From: Pseudomonadota bacterium
GTDB lineage: Bacteria > Myxococcota_A > Polyangia > GCA-2747355
Assembly (NCBI GenBank): GCA_016702545.1
Contig: JADJDT010000027.1
Coordinates: 1 to 64,000 of the forward strand
DNA length: 64,000 bases
Direction of reading: 5' to 3'
Position numbers and translations under genes: made by a program. The notes beneath the pieces are model-generated. The model searched no databases. It saw only the letters and a program-made list of their open reading frames with translations, and was not told the DNA's origin. This document shows, one piece after another, positions 42,771 through 50,402 of the stretch. Every line of letters starts with the position of its first letter. Within the stretch, counting starts at the first letter, position 1.

Positions 42771-44342
42771 ATGATGCAACTTTCAAAGCAATTCTGTCGG
42801 GTCGTGCTGATGCTCGCGGCCGGGCTGCAGCTGCTCGCGTGCAACGATCCGAAGGACCCGCAGACGTGGATCAAGCGCTTGCGCCAGCCGGAGTACGCAG
42901 CCGAGGCGGTGCGACGCCTGCGGACGATCGGCGATCCCGTGGCGGTGCCCGCGCTCTGCGAGCTGTTCAAGGACTACCCGCACGCGGACATCCTGCGGAC
43001 CGTGATCACGTTCAAGGATCCACGCACCGTGCCGACGCTGATCAGCGCGCTCGACTTCGATGAGCAGACCTATCACAACGCGACGCTGGCGGCGCAGGCG
43101 CTGGCAGCGATGGGGGCCCATGAGGCCGTGCCCGCGCTCGTGCGCGTCCTGGAGCACCCGCTGCCCATCAAGTCGCGCGCCAATTTGGCCAAGCAAGAGG
43201 CGATCCGCGCGCTCGAGCGACTGGCCGATCGAGCGGCGGTCCCGGCGCTGATCAAGGTCGTGGAGGCGCGCCCCGAGCAGCAGGACTTCTTCCTCAACAA
43301 GCTGGCGGCGGTGGCGCTGGGCTCGTTCGCCGACCCCGCGGCCGTGCCGGCCCTGATTCGTGCGCTCTTCCTCTCCAGCACCGTGCAGGGCTCGCTCTTC
43401 CCGCAAGCGGAGGTCGCCCTGGTGCAGATCGGGGCGCCGGCGGTGGCGCCGCTGATCGAGGCGCTGCAGGGCAAAGACGAAGCGCTCAATGCGCTGGGCA
43501 AGGCGCTCGACTTTCGCCCCGGTGTGATCGTGGGCAAGACGGCGATCGTGCTCGGCAGCCTGCGGGCGCGGGAGGCGGTGCCGGTGCTGCTCGAGCGCTT
43601 GGGCCTGCCCGAGGCGTCGCGTGATACGGCGTCGGCCGGGTTGATCGAAGCGCTGGGCAAGATCGGCGATCGACGGGCCGTGCCCGCCTTGATCGCGCTG
43701 CTGACCGACGAGGAAGCGGAGCAGGGGCTGCGCGTGCAGGCCACGACCGCGCTGATGCTGATCGGCGACAAGCGGGCGCTGCCAGCGCTGCTGGCGATGG
43801 CCGAGAAGGGCTATCTCGAGGGCGGTCTGTGGGATCTGCGGGTCAAGGCCGCCGAGGCCTACAGTGGGCTGGTGGGGCGGGAGGCGGCGGGTGGCGCGCA
43901 GGTGCTCGACGCGATTCTCGCCGATCAGCAGCTCAGCCAGGCGGGCTACAAGACCGTGCGACAGTTCTTCCTCTCGGCGCGCGAGCGCACCAAGCTGGCC
44001 GTCGCCTGTGGCGACGAGGTCGCGTGCTACGCGGCCCGTCTCGGCGCCGCTGGCAGCACGCCGGCTGAGCGCGAGAAGGCGGCAGTGATGATCGGTGCGC
44101 TGCCGGATGGTCGGGGCGCGCTCGCCGAGGTGATCAAGGCGCTCCCGCTGCGGGATCCGGTCACCTTGCGGCAATACCTGCTCGAAACTGTGAAGCGCCT
44201 GGGTCGCGCCGACGATGTGGCGCTCGTCGCAGCGCTGCGGCAGGCGGTGGAGCGGGATGCTCGGCTCAGTCCGCGCTTCCTCGGCGCCGACCTCGCCAGC
44301 CTCGATCGGATCGCGCTCGCCGTGGTCCAGCGCGCTCGCTGA
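42771..44342 (+). CDS. HEAT-repeat lipoprotein
   Basis: 523 residues. The lipoprotein signal ends LQLLA-C (Cys near 24). The whole mature protein is built from HEAT/PBS-lyase-type helical repeats, with about nine AVPALI-x-x-L-like helices (AVPALCELF, TVPTLISAL, AVPALVRVL, AVPALIKVV, AVPALIRAL, AVAPLIEAL, AVPVLLERL, AVPALIALL, ALPALLAMA). A strong AAGGAGG lies eight bases before ATG 42771 (ATG 42774 also possible). Probably a periplasm-facing protein-binding scaffold. It is next to, and convergent with, the ExbB/ExbD cluster, but a functional link is only a suggestion. Confidence 0.78.
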   Translation: MMQLSKQFCRVVLMLAAGLQLLACNDPKDPQTWIKRLRQPEYAAEAVRRLRTIGDPVAVPALCELFKDYPHADILRTVITFKDPRTVPTLISALDFDEQTYHNATLAAQALAAMGAHEAVPALVRVLEHPLPIKSRANLAKQEAIRALERLADRAAVPALIKVVEARPEQQDFFLNKLAAVALGSFADPAAVPALIRALFLSSTVQGSLFPQAEVALVQIGAPAVAPLIEALQGKDEALNALGKALDFRPGVIVGKTAIVLGSLRAREAVPVLLERLGLPEASRDTASAGLIEALGKIGDRRAVPALIALLTDEEAEQGLRVQATTALMLIGDKRALPALLAMAEKGYLEGGLWDLRVKAAEAYSGLVGREAAGGAQVLDAILADQQLSQAGYKTVRQFFLSARERTKLAVACGDEVACYAARLGAAGSTPAEREKAAVMIGALPDGRGALAEVIKALPLRDPVTLRQYLLETVKRLGRADDVALVAALRQAVERDARLSPRFLGADLASLDRIALAVVQRAR

Positions 44343-44437
44343 GGGCCGTCGCCGCGGCCCGAGAGAGCGAGGAGACGCGCGCCCCGCTCCAGAGCGACGA
44401 GGCCTTCCGGACGAGCGCCGCGAAGCGCTGACTGCCT

Positions 44438-44506
44438 AACACTACTGTGTCGGATTTCGGACCGAGCCTGGCGAAGGGCGGGAGAGATCCGACACAGTAG
44501 TGCTAA
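44438..44506. repeat. 69-bp palindromic element with 19-bp inverted repeats
   Basis: Arms 44438-44456 and 44488-44506 match at 18 of 19 positions around a 31-base centre (core actactgtgtcggat). It lies between the convergent HEAT lipoprotein and exbD genes, in a 273-base gap with no other recognisable content apart from a G8-containing hairpin near 44560-44580. A REP/MITE-like element or a bidirectional terminator without a T-tract. Confidence 0.8.
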
Positions 44507-44615
44507 AGGTAGGGTCGACCGCCAACGCAGGTGCGATCGGGCGCCGCGTGGGTTGCAGCGCCGGCGGGGGGGGCCCGCCGCGCCTTGCTGGGCGCCGCCG
44601 GGCGCCCCAGCGCGG

Positions 44616-45155
44616 CTACGAGCTCTTGAGCACCATCAGGCGGTACTTGGCGAACTCGGCCTGGCCGGCGGTGTACAGCACCTCGCTCAGCAGCCGGTAG
44701 GGCACGGTCTGATCCGAGACGATCACCACCTCGCCCTCGAAGCGCCCGCGCCCCCGACGCTCCAGGGTCTTCAGCCTGGTGGCGTGCTTCTGCAGCAGGT
44801 CGAGCAACGGATTGATCAGAAAGCTGCTCGGGCCGTCACGCTTGATCGAGGCGTCGACTTCACCCTTCTTCACGGCAGCCACCTGCGTATCCTCGACGAG
44901 GATCGCGCGCCGGGTGATCGTCACCTTGACGGCTTCGTGGGTCTTCACCAGTGCCGACGAACGAGGCAGCATCAGGTCGTCGCTGAGACTGACGTTCTCC
45001 GAGCTGACCGAGAAGCTCTTGAGGAAGAAGACGATTAGGATCGTCATCATGTCCATCATCGGCGTGATGTTGAGGTGCGAGACGAAGTCCGGCTCGGGCA
45101 GGCCCCGCCGTAGCTGGCGCAGGCGTTTGCGCGCCTTGACGCGCGGGGAGAGCAT
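44616..45155 (-). CDS. ExbD/TolR-family biopolymer transport protein
   Basis: 179 residues. Proton-channel partner of ExbB. A short basic cytoplasmic N-terminus, one transmembrane helix (about 30-52) carrying the conserved channel aspartate in NITPMMDMMTILIVFFL, and a periplasmic domain with the usual end VSDQTVPYRLLSEVLYTAGQAEFAKYRLMV. The ATG at 45155 overlaps the preceding stop (TGATG) with GGTGGAG upstream, so it is coupled to the upstream exbD. Third gene of the minus-strand ExbB-ExbD-ExbD operon. Confidence 0.85.
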   Translation of the reverse strand: MLSPRVKARKRLRQLRRGLPEPDFVSHLNITPMMDMMTILIVFFLKSFSVSSENVSLSDDLMLPRSSALVKTHEAVKVTITRRAILVEDTQVAAVKKGEVDASIKRDGPSSFLINPLLDLLQKHATRLKTLERRGRGRFEGEVVIVSDQTVPYRLLSEVLYTAGQAEFAKYRLMVLKSS

Positions 45156-45814
45156 CACTCCACCCCCGCGCTGAGAATGACCTGGTCGAACAGGCAGCCG
45201 TCGCCGCCGGTGCAATCGTTGGTCGGCGTCCCGCGCAGCACGTCCATCGTCTTCACCACGGCCTGATAGGGGACGTTACGATCGGCCATCAGGATGACCT
45301 GACGCTCTTTGGGGTAGGTCTTCTTGATCTGGCGCACCTTGCCCACCAGCCCGGTGTAGTTGAGCTTGTCGATCCACACCGGCTCGGGAAGACCCTCGGC
45401 ATTCGTGCGGCTGCCCAAATAGACCGGGCAGCGCTGCTGCTGCAGCGGCGCCAGACACTTGATCGTCGGCAACTTCCCGTCGTCGCCCATCAGCACCGCA
45501 CCCGAGCCGGCGATGATGAAGCCACTGTACGAGGCCGTCACGGTCAAGTTGAGCTTGGGCGCGTCGTCGCTTTCCTGCTGCTCGGCGCCCGAGGCGGCGG
45601 CGGGATCAGCGTAGCGCGGCGCGTTGACGTTGATGTTCGCCATCGCGATCACGCTCGCTGTGGTCGCCAGCAGGAAGATCACCGTGTTGGTGATGATGTC
45701 GAGGTAGGGCACGAGGTTGAGCTCGCCCCCCTCGTGCTCCGCTTCCTCGGCCGCCGCGTGCTCGCGGCGAACCCGCGCGCGCACTTTCGCGAGGGCTGCG
45801 CGCTCCGAGATCAC
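45155..45814 (-). CDS. ExbD/TolR-family protein with a cysteine-containing periplasmic domain
   Basis: 219 residues. One transmembrane helix with the channel aspartate in ELNLVPYLDIITNTVIFLL (near residue 39). The periplasmic domain is longer than usual and holds four cysteines (IKCLAPLQQQRC and NDCTGGDGC) that could form disulfides. It ends with the ExbD-like ILMADRNVPYQAVVKTMDVLR segment. GTG start overlapping the exbB stop (GTGA). Middle gene of the minus-strand operon. Confidence 0.84.
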   Translation of the reverse strand: MISERAALAKVRARVRREHAAAEEAEHEGGELNLVPYLDIITNTVIFLLATTASVIAMANINVNAPRYADPAAASGAEQQESDDAPKLNLTVTASYSGFIIAGSGAVLMGDDGKLPTIKCLAPLQQQRCPVYLGSRTNAEGLPEPVWIDKLNYTGLVGKVRQIKKTYPKERQVILMADRNVPYQAVVKTMDVLRGTPTNDCTGGDGCLFDQVILSAGVE

Positions 45815-46467
45815 TTCTTGGCCCCAGCGGTGCTGAGTGCGCCGCCGCGCGTCTGCACCACCAGCAGATTCTCGAGCTTCATCGAGAACAACTCGAGGTC
45901 ACCAGTGACCTTCTTGGCCATGCCGCTCAGCACGAGATGGAAGATAATCGCCGTGACGGCGATGCCCAGGCCCATGGCGGTGTGGTGCAGCGCCTGCGAG
46001 ATGCCCTGGGCGAGGAACTCCTGCCGCTTGGCGGGATCCGCCGCGCCGACCGCGCCGAAGGCCTTGATCAACCCGATCACGGTGCCCAGCAGCCCCACCA
46101 GCGTGGCGATGTTCGCCAGTGACCAAAGCGCCGGGATCCGCTTCTTGACATCGGGCGTGGTCTCGACCAGGGCCTCCTCGACCGCGGTGGCGATCGCCTC
46201 CTCCCCGCGGTGGACCTGCACCAGGCCGGCCTGCGCCACGCGCAGCAGCGGGGCGTTGGTCGAGCCGCACAGCCGAATCGCGCGATCGACATTGTTCGCT
46301 TGGATCAGCTTGTGGAGCTGGTCGAGCAGTCCCTTGGCGTTAATCTGCCCCTTGAACAGCAGGAAGATGAAGCGCTCGACCACCACCGCCAGTACGGCAA
46401 TGAAGATCAGGACGTTGATGTAGATGAGTACGTCGCCCTCTTTGAATAGGTGCGCAAGTCCTTGCAT
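45811..46467 (-). CDS. ExbB/TolQ/MotA-family proton channel protein
   Basis: 218 residues. Three transmembrane helices: near 12-36 (IYINVLIFIAVLAVVVERF), near 118-142 (SLANIATLVGLLGTVIGLIKAF) and near 160-185 (HHTAMGLGIAVTAIIFHLVLSG). The last two are the conserved pore helices of the family. The start at ATG 46467 is supported by GGGAGG nine bases upstream; longer upstream frames would only translate the promoter region. First gene of the minus-strand operon, divergent from a second ExbB operon. Confidence 0.87.
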   Translation of the reverse strand: MQGLAHLFKEGDVLIYINVLIFIAVLAVVVERFIFLLFKGQINAKGLLDQLHKLIQANNVDRAIRLCGSTNAPLLRVAQAGLVQVHRGEEAIATAVEEALVETTPDVKKRIPALWSLANIATLVGLLGTVIGLIKAFGAVGAADPAKRQEFLAQGISQALHHTAMGLGIAVTAIIFHLVLSGMAKKVTGDLELFSMKLENLLVVQTRGGALSTAGAKK

Positions 46468-46604
46468 GCTCGCCGGCCTCCCGTAGCTTCCCTGCTCTCG
46501 CAGAGGATGGATCAACCAACCCGGATATTCGATACCCGTCAACCGGCACACGACGCTCGTTAGCGTCGCGTCCGGGGCCTTTTCTCGCGTGCTAGCCGTC
46601 GGCG

Positions 46605-46634
46605 TCTCTACCACACCGCCCGCCGACGTGTAAA
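46605..46634 (-). promoter_or_regulatory. Possible promoter of the minus-strand ExbB-ExbD-ExbD operon
   Basis: On the minus strand TTTACA (46634-46629), 18-base spacer, TAGAGA (46610-46605), about 140 bases before the ATG at 46467. It lies back-to-back with the plus-strand promoter, so shared regulators are possible. The remainder of the 362-base divergent region holds no gene. Confidence 0.35.
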
Positions 46635-46667
46635 GGAACCGCATCCTTCGCCCCGCGCAGATGTTTT

Positions 46668-46697
46668 TTGCCCCGAGGGCGTCGGAGTTGGTATAGT
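46668..46697 (+). promoter_or_regulatory. Promoter of the plus-strand ExbB/ExbD operon
   Basis: TTGCCC (46668-46673), 18-base spacer, TATAGT (46692-46697), about 130 bases upstream of ATG 46830. Confidence 0.55.
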
Positions 46698-46829
46698 GCC
46701 GCCTGGTTTCCTTCCGCGATTGCATGGCTCAGGTCGCCGGAGTCCTTGGCCCGCGGCGCAGCGGGCAGCGTCGCAGATGAAGGGCCTCGAGAGGCCCCGC
46801 GCTCAGTAGCGCGCAGGAGATATCGGCCG

Positions 46830-47666
46830 ATGGATCTCGCAGCGAAGCCCGTAGGACCGGGTATCAAGATCGGCATCGGTGCCGGGTTCTTCCTCGTTTG
46901 GCTGGGTCTCTGCCTGCTGCTGCACACCAGCACCCGCTTCTTCGCCGAGGGCGGCTGGGGCATGTGGCCGATCTTGGCGGCCGGCATGGCCTTCCTGCTG
47001 ATCACAGCGGAGCGCGTCCACTTCTTGTTCTACAGGCTGCGCCGCGACCGCCGCATGCTGGCGGCGACGGTGCGTCGGCACCTGCTGGCGGGGGACGTGG
47101 CCGCTGCCGTCGACGCCTGTCGCCGTAGCGACGCGCCGCTCGCCAATATCGTCCAGGCTGGGCTGAGCGAGCTCAACCGCTCCGACCGCGACGTTCAAGA
47201 GGCCGTCGACGAGGCGGCGCTCTACGAGCTGCCGCGCATCGAGACGCGCACAGGTTACCTGGCGATGATTGGCAACATCGCCACGTTGCTCGGGCTGCTC
47301 GGCACGATCATCGGGCTGATCACCTCCTTTGCCGGCGTTTCGCTCGAGAACAAGGACGATCCGCGCGACCAGCAGCGCGCGCGGGCCTATGTTCATCTGG
47401 TGCCGGCCTGTCAGAGTCTGGCCGACGGGCCGCTCGTCGAGTGCATCAAGCAGAACAAGGCCTCGATTCTGGCGCGCGGCATCAGCGAGGCGATGCACTG
47501 CACCGCCTTCGGCCTGGCGGTCGGCATTCTCTCGCTATTGGCGTTTTCTGTGCTCAATGGCCGCACCCAGCACCTGCTCGACGACATCGCCGACGGTACG
47601 GTGCGGCTGGTCAATCTCGCTGTTTTGCACCGCTCCGCCATGCGCACCGATGGTTTGACGAGCTAG
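46830..47666 (+). CDS. ExbB/TolQ/MotA-family protein with an inserted loop
   Basis: 278 residues. An additional N-terminal hydrophobic segment (about 13-32) precedes the ExbB unit, which starts at FFAEGGWGMWPILAAGMAFLL. Pore helices: MIGNIATLLGLLGTIIGLITSF and the ISEAMHCTAFGLAVGILSLLAFSVL segment. Between them lies an insertion of some 30 residues with two cysteines (VPACQSL, VECIKQNK) absent from the neighbouring paralogs. The start ATG 46830 has AGGAG upstream. The stop lies in the first unit of a 16-bp tandem repeat. First gene of the plus-strand operon. Confidence 0.85.
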   Translation: MDLAAKPVGPGIKIGIGAGFFLVWLGLCLLLHTSTRFFAEGGWGMWPILAAGMAFLLITAERVHFLFYRLRRDRRMLAATVRRHLLAGDVAAAVDACRRSDAPLANIVQAGLSELNRSDRDVQEAVDEAALYELPRIETRTGYLAMIGNIATLLGLLGTIIGLITSFAGVSLENKDDPRDQQRARAYVHLVPACQSLADGPLVECIKQNKASILARGISEAMHCTAFGLAVGILSLLAFSVLNGRTQHLLDDIADGTVRLVNLAVLHRSAMRTDGLTS

Positions 47667-47717
47667 GGGTTTGACGAGCTAGGGGTTTGACGAGCTAGGG
47701 GTTTGACGAGCTAGGGG
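47654..47717. repeat. 4 x 16-bp tandem repeat at the end of the first plus-strand exbB
   Basis: Four perfect copies of tttgacgagctagggg, then a degenerate fifth (47718-47733). The first copy contains the exbB stop codon TAG. The unit length is not a multiple of three, so the repeat lies outside the coding frame. Confidence 0.93.
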
Positions 47718-47812
47718 TTTGGCGGGCTAGGGTTCTGCGGGCTAGCGGCACATTGTGACGGGGCGTCTCAGTCTGGCGACCGCGCCGCCCGACGCCGCCA
47801 GGAGGATTACCG

Positions 47813-48457
47813 ATGGGTTTCATCCAGACCGTGAACGAGGCCTTCAAAGAGGGCGGGCCAGGTATGTGGCCCATCCTGCTGCTGTCGATCGCCGCCGTGG
47901 GCGTGATGGTCGATCGAGCGGTCTATTTGATGCGCTCGACGATCGACAAGCGTGAGTTTCTCGGTCTGATGCAGCGTCTGATGGCCCAGGGCAACGTGGC
48001 CCAGGCGATCAAGGTCTGCAGCGGCACCTCCCGGCCCCTGACCCGCATCGTCCAAGCAGGCCTGACGCGGGTCAATCGCTCGGACGCCGAGGTCCAGGCC
48101 GCGATGGACGAGGCGGCGTTGCACGAGATGCCGCTGCTCGAGCGGCGCACGGGCTACCTGGCGATGATCGGTAACGTCGCGACGCTGGCGGGGCTGCTCG
48201 GCACCATCGTCGGACTGATCCACTCCTTCGGCGCCGTGGGCTCGGTGGACCCCTCACAGAAGGCCTCGCTGCTGGCGCGCGGCATCTCCGAGGCGATGAA
48301 CTGCACGGCCTTCGGCCTGCTCGTCGGTATCGTCTCGCTGCTGGCGTTCTCGGTGCTCAACGGCAAGACGCAGGCGATCCTCGACGACGTCCACGAAGTG
48401 ACTGCCCAGGTGATGAGCCTGATCAGCGGGACACGCCAAGCGCCACCGCAGGCCTGA
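47813..48457 (+). CDS. ExbB/TolQ/MotA-family proton channel protein
   Basis: 214 residues, the standard ExbB/TolQ length. First transmembrane helix after AFKEGGPGMWPILLLSI, pore helices MIGNVATLAGLLGTIVGLIHSF and ISEAMNCTAFGLLVGIVSLLAFSVL. The sequence is close to the ExbB half of the fusion protein downstream (identical EAMNCTAFGLL), indicating duplication within the cluster. AGGAGG lies seven bases before ATG 47813. An exbD follows after 87 bases. Confidence 0.9.
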   Translation: MGFIQTVNEAFKEGGPGMWPILLLSIAAVGVMVDRAVYLMRSTIDKREFLGLMQRLMAQGNVAQAIKVCSGTSRPLTRIVQAGLTRVNRSDAEVQAAMDEAALHEMPLLERRTGYLAMIGNVATLAGLLGTIVGLIHSFGAVGSVDPSQKASLLARGISEAMNCTAFGLLVGIVSLLAFSVLNGKTQAILDDVHEVTAQVMSLISGTRQAPPQA

Positions 48458-48544
48458 GCACGGCGACAGGCCTGATCACGATGGGGCGCAAGTCACACGG
48501 GTGTGTAGCGCCGACGCGGCCAGAAGCGGCGCAATGAGGTAACG

Positions 48545-49033
48545 ATGGGCGTCTCAATCGAAAGCGCCGGCGGTCGTGGCGGCAAGAAGTCGCTCAACGC
48601 CGAGCTGAATCTCGTCCCGTTCATCGACCTGCTGGTCTGCTGCATTTGCTTCCTGCTGATCACCGCGGCCTGGAGCGCGATGTCCAGCATGGAGGTCAAC
48701 CAGAAGGGCCGCGGATCGATCGGCAAGCCGAACACGGAGGAGCCGCAGAAGCTCGACGTCCCGGTGACCGTGCTCGTCGGTCAAGAGGGGTACGTCGTGA
48801 GCGCCGGCAGCGTCCGCGACCCGATTCCCAAGCAGGGCGACACGGTCTACGACGTTGACGCGCTGGGGAAGCGACTGCGCGATCTCAAGAGCGAGCTGCA
48901 GACGCGGGACGATCTGACGATTGCCGTCGAGGACGGCGTCTTCTATCGGCATATCATCGACGCGATGGACGTCGCTTTGCAGCAGAACTTCACCAGCATC
49001 CGCCTGACCGACGCCTCGGCGGCGAAGATGTAA
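48545..49033 (+). CDS. ExbD/TolR-family protein
   Basis: 162 residues. A single transmembrane helix (about 19-42) with the channel aspartate in ELNLVPFIDLLVCCICFLL, then a periplasmic domain ending with the family-type DDLTIAVEDGVFYRHIIDAMDVA. Three cysteines lie in or near the membrane helix, unusual for this family. GAGGT is upstream of ATG 48545. The following fusion gene begins 15 bases after the stop. Confidence 0.87.
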   Translation: MGVSIESAGGRGGKKSLNAELNLVPFIDLLVCCICFLLITAAWSAMSSMEVNQKGRGSIGKPNTEEPQKLDVPVTVLVGQEGYVVSAGSVRDPIPKQGDTVYDVDALGKRLRDLKSELQTRDDLTIAVEDGVFYRHIIDAMDVALQQNFTSIRLTDASAAKM

Positions 49034-49047
49034 CGGGAGTGAGCGGT

Positions 49048-50346
49048 ATGACCGGAATCGTCAGTGGCTTACCCGTGGTGCTCAGCCTCCTGGTCGCGGT
49101 GCTCCTGCCGCTGGCCGCGCTGCCGTCGGCGGTAGCCGAGGCCTTCAGCGAGGGTGGTTGGGGCATGCGCCTCATCCTCTTCGCCTTCCTGGTCAGCCTC
49201 TGGCTGGTCGTCGACCGGTTGCTGATGGTCCTGCGTTCAGTCAGCAGCGGCTACAGGTTGCTCGAGCAGCTGCGTCCGCGACTCGAGAACGGTGACCTCG
49301 CAGGCGCGCGCGCCATCTGCGCCGGCGTGGATCGCCCCTTGGCCCGGATCATCGGCGCCGGGCTCGCGGCCACAGTGGGGGGGGAGCGGAGCGTGCGGGC
49401 CGAGATGGACGCGGCCGCCTACCGCGAACTCCCAGCGATCGAGCGCCGGACCGGCTACCTGGCGCTGATGGGCAACGTTGCCACCCTGATGGGTCTCTTC
49501 GGCACGATCATCGGGCTGATTCACTCCTTCGGCGCCGTCTCCATGAGCTCGGGGGCGGAGAACGCGACGCGTCTCGCTGCCGGTATCAGCGAGGCGATGA
49601 ACTGCACGGCCTTCGGCCTGCTCACCGGCATCCTCGCCCTGGTGGCCTATTCCGCGCTGACGGGTCGGACCCAGGCGCTGATCGACGAGATCAACCTCCG
49701 CTCGTTGCAGGCCTTCCGTCTGTGGAAGCGGGGCTTGGCCGCCGCGCAAGGCCAACCCCGTGGCGGGGCGGCGGAGCGCGGTCCGATTGGCGCGCCGGGT
49801 GGAAAGCTGATGCAGAGCAGCGGCCTGCTCAAGGGCAAGCGCCACGGTCACGGCAAGAAGTCGACCTTCGCCAGTCTGCAGCTGACGCCGCTGATCGACA
49901 TGTTCATCGTGTTGGTGATCTTTCTGCTGCTCAGCTTCTCGGCCTCGGGCGAAATCGTGACCGCCAGCAAGGACATCAAGCCGCCCTTTGCGAAGAATGT
50001 GCAGGAGCTGCAGCGAGTGCCGATCGTGTCGATCTCGAACATGCCGGACCATCCGAGCAAGGGGATCGTGACGCTCGAGGACCGCGAGGTCGCGCTGGTC
50101 GCGGAGCTGACAGACGATAGCGGCGGAGATTGGCGCATCGCGCAGCTCAGCGCTCAGCTCGAACGCCTGCGCAACGCGTGGAGCCTGCGTCACGCGGACG
50201 AACCCTTCGACGGCAAGCTGATCGTGCAATGCGACCAGGACATCGACTTCCGCGTGATCAAGCGCGTGATGTACTCGGCTGGCGTGGCGGGCTACGGCAA
50301 CCTGATGTTTGCCGTGCGCAAGAAGGCCGAGGCTCCCGGCCCCTGA
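49048..50346 (+). CDS. ExbB-ExbD fusion protein
   Basis: 432 residues in a single frame. Residues 1-225 are a full ExbB (AFSEGGWGMRLILFAF, pore helices LMGNVATLMGLFGTIIGLIHSF and ISEAMNCTAFGLLTGILALVAYS). A Gly/Pro/Lys-rich linker (about 230-270) leads to a complete ExbD with the channel aspartate in LQLTPLIDMFIVLVIFLLL (near 281) and a periplasmic domain ending DQDIDFRVIKRVMYSAGVAGYGNLMFAVRKK. The start ATG 49048 follows GGGAG by eight bases. An in-frame ATG at 49810, five bases after GGTGGAA, could independently start a 178-residue ExbD. Known ExbB-ExbD motors use five ExbB for two ExbD, which a strict fusion cannot give. Confidence 0.88.
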   Translation: MTGIVSGLPVVLSLLVAVLLPLAALPSAVAEAFSEGGWGMRLILFAFLVSLWLVVDRLLMVLRSVSSGYRLLEQLRPRLENGDLAGARAICAGVDRPLARIIGAGLAATVGGERSVRAEMDAAAYRELPAIERRTGYLALMGNVATLMGLFGTIIGLIHSFGAVSMSSGAENATRLAAGISEAMNCTAFGLLTGILALVAYSALTGRTQALIDEINLRSLQAFRLWKRGLAAAQGQPRGGAAERGPIGAPGGKLMQSSGLLKGKRHGHGKKSTFASLQLTPLIDMFIVLVIFLLLSFSASGEIVTASKDIKPPFAKNVQELQRVPIVSISNMPDHPSKGIVTLEDREVALVAELTDDSGGDWRIAQLSAQLERLRNAWSLRHADEPFDGKLIVQCDQDIDFRVIKRVMYSAGVAGYGNLMFAVRKKAEAPGP

Positions 50347-50402
50347 GCTGCGCCAGGCTCGCCCCACGGTTGGGGGCGGGCTCAACCGATCGACGCCGCG
50401 CC

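Noticed and set aside
44343..44615. Insertion sequence between the HEAT lipoprotein and exbD
   Set aside because: Only a 69-bp palindrome is present; there is no transposase frame and no target duplication could be shown.
44616..50346. Flagellar MotA/MotB stator assignment
   Set aside because: None of the ExbD-type proteins has an OmpA-like peptidoglycan-binding domain, and no flagellar gene is nearby.
44616..50346. Complete TonB or Tol-Pal system
   Set aside because: No TonB, TolA, TolB, Pal or TonB-dependent receptor was found in the window.
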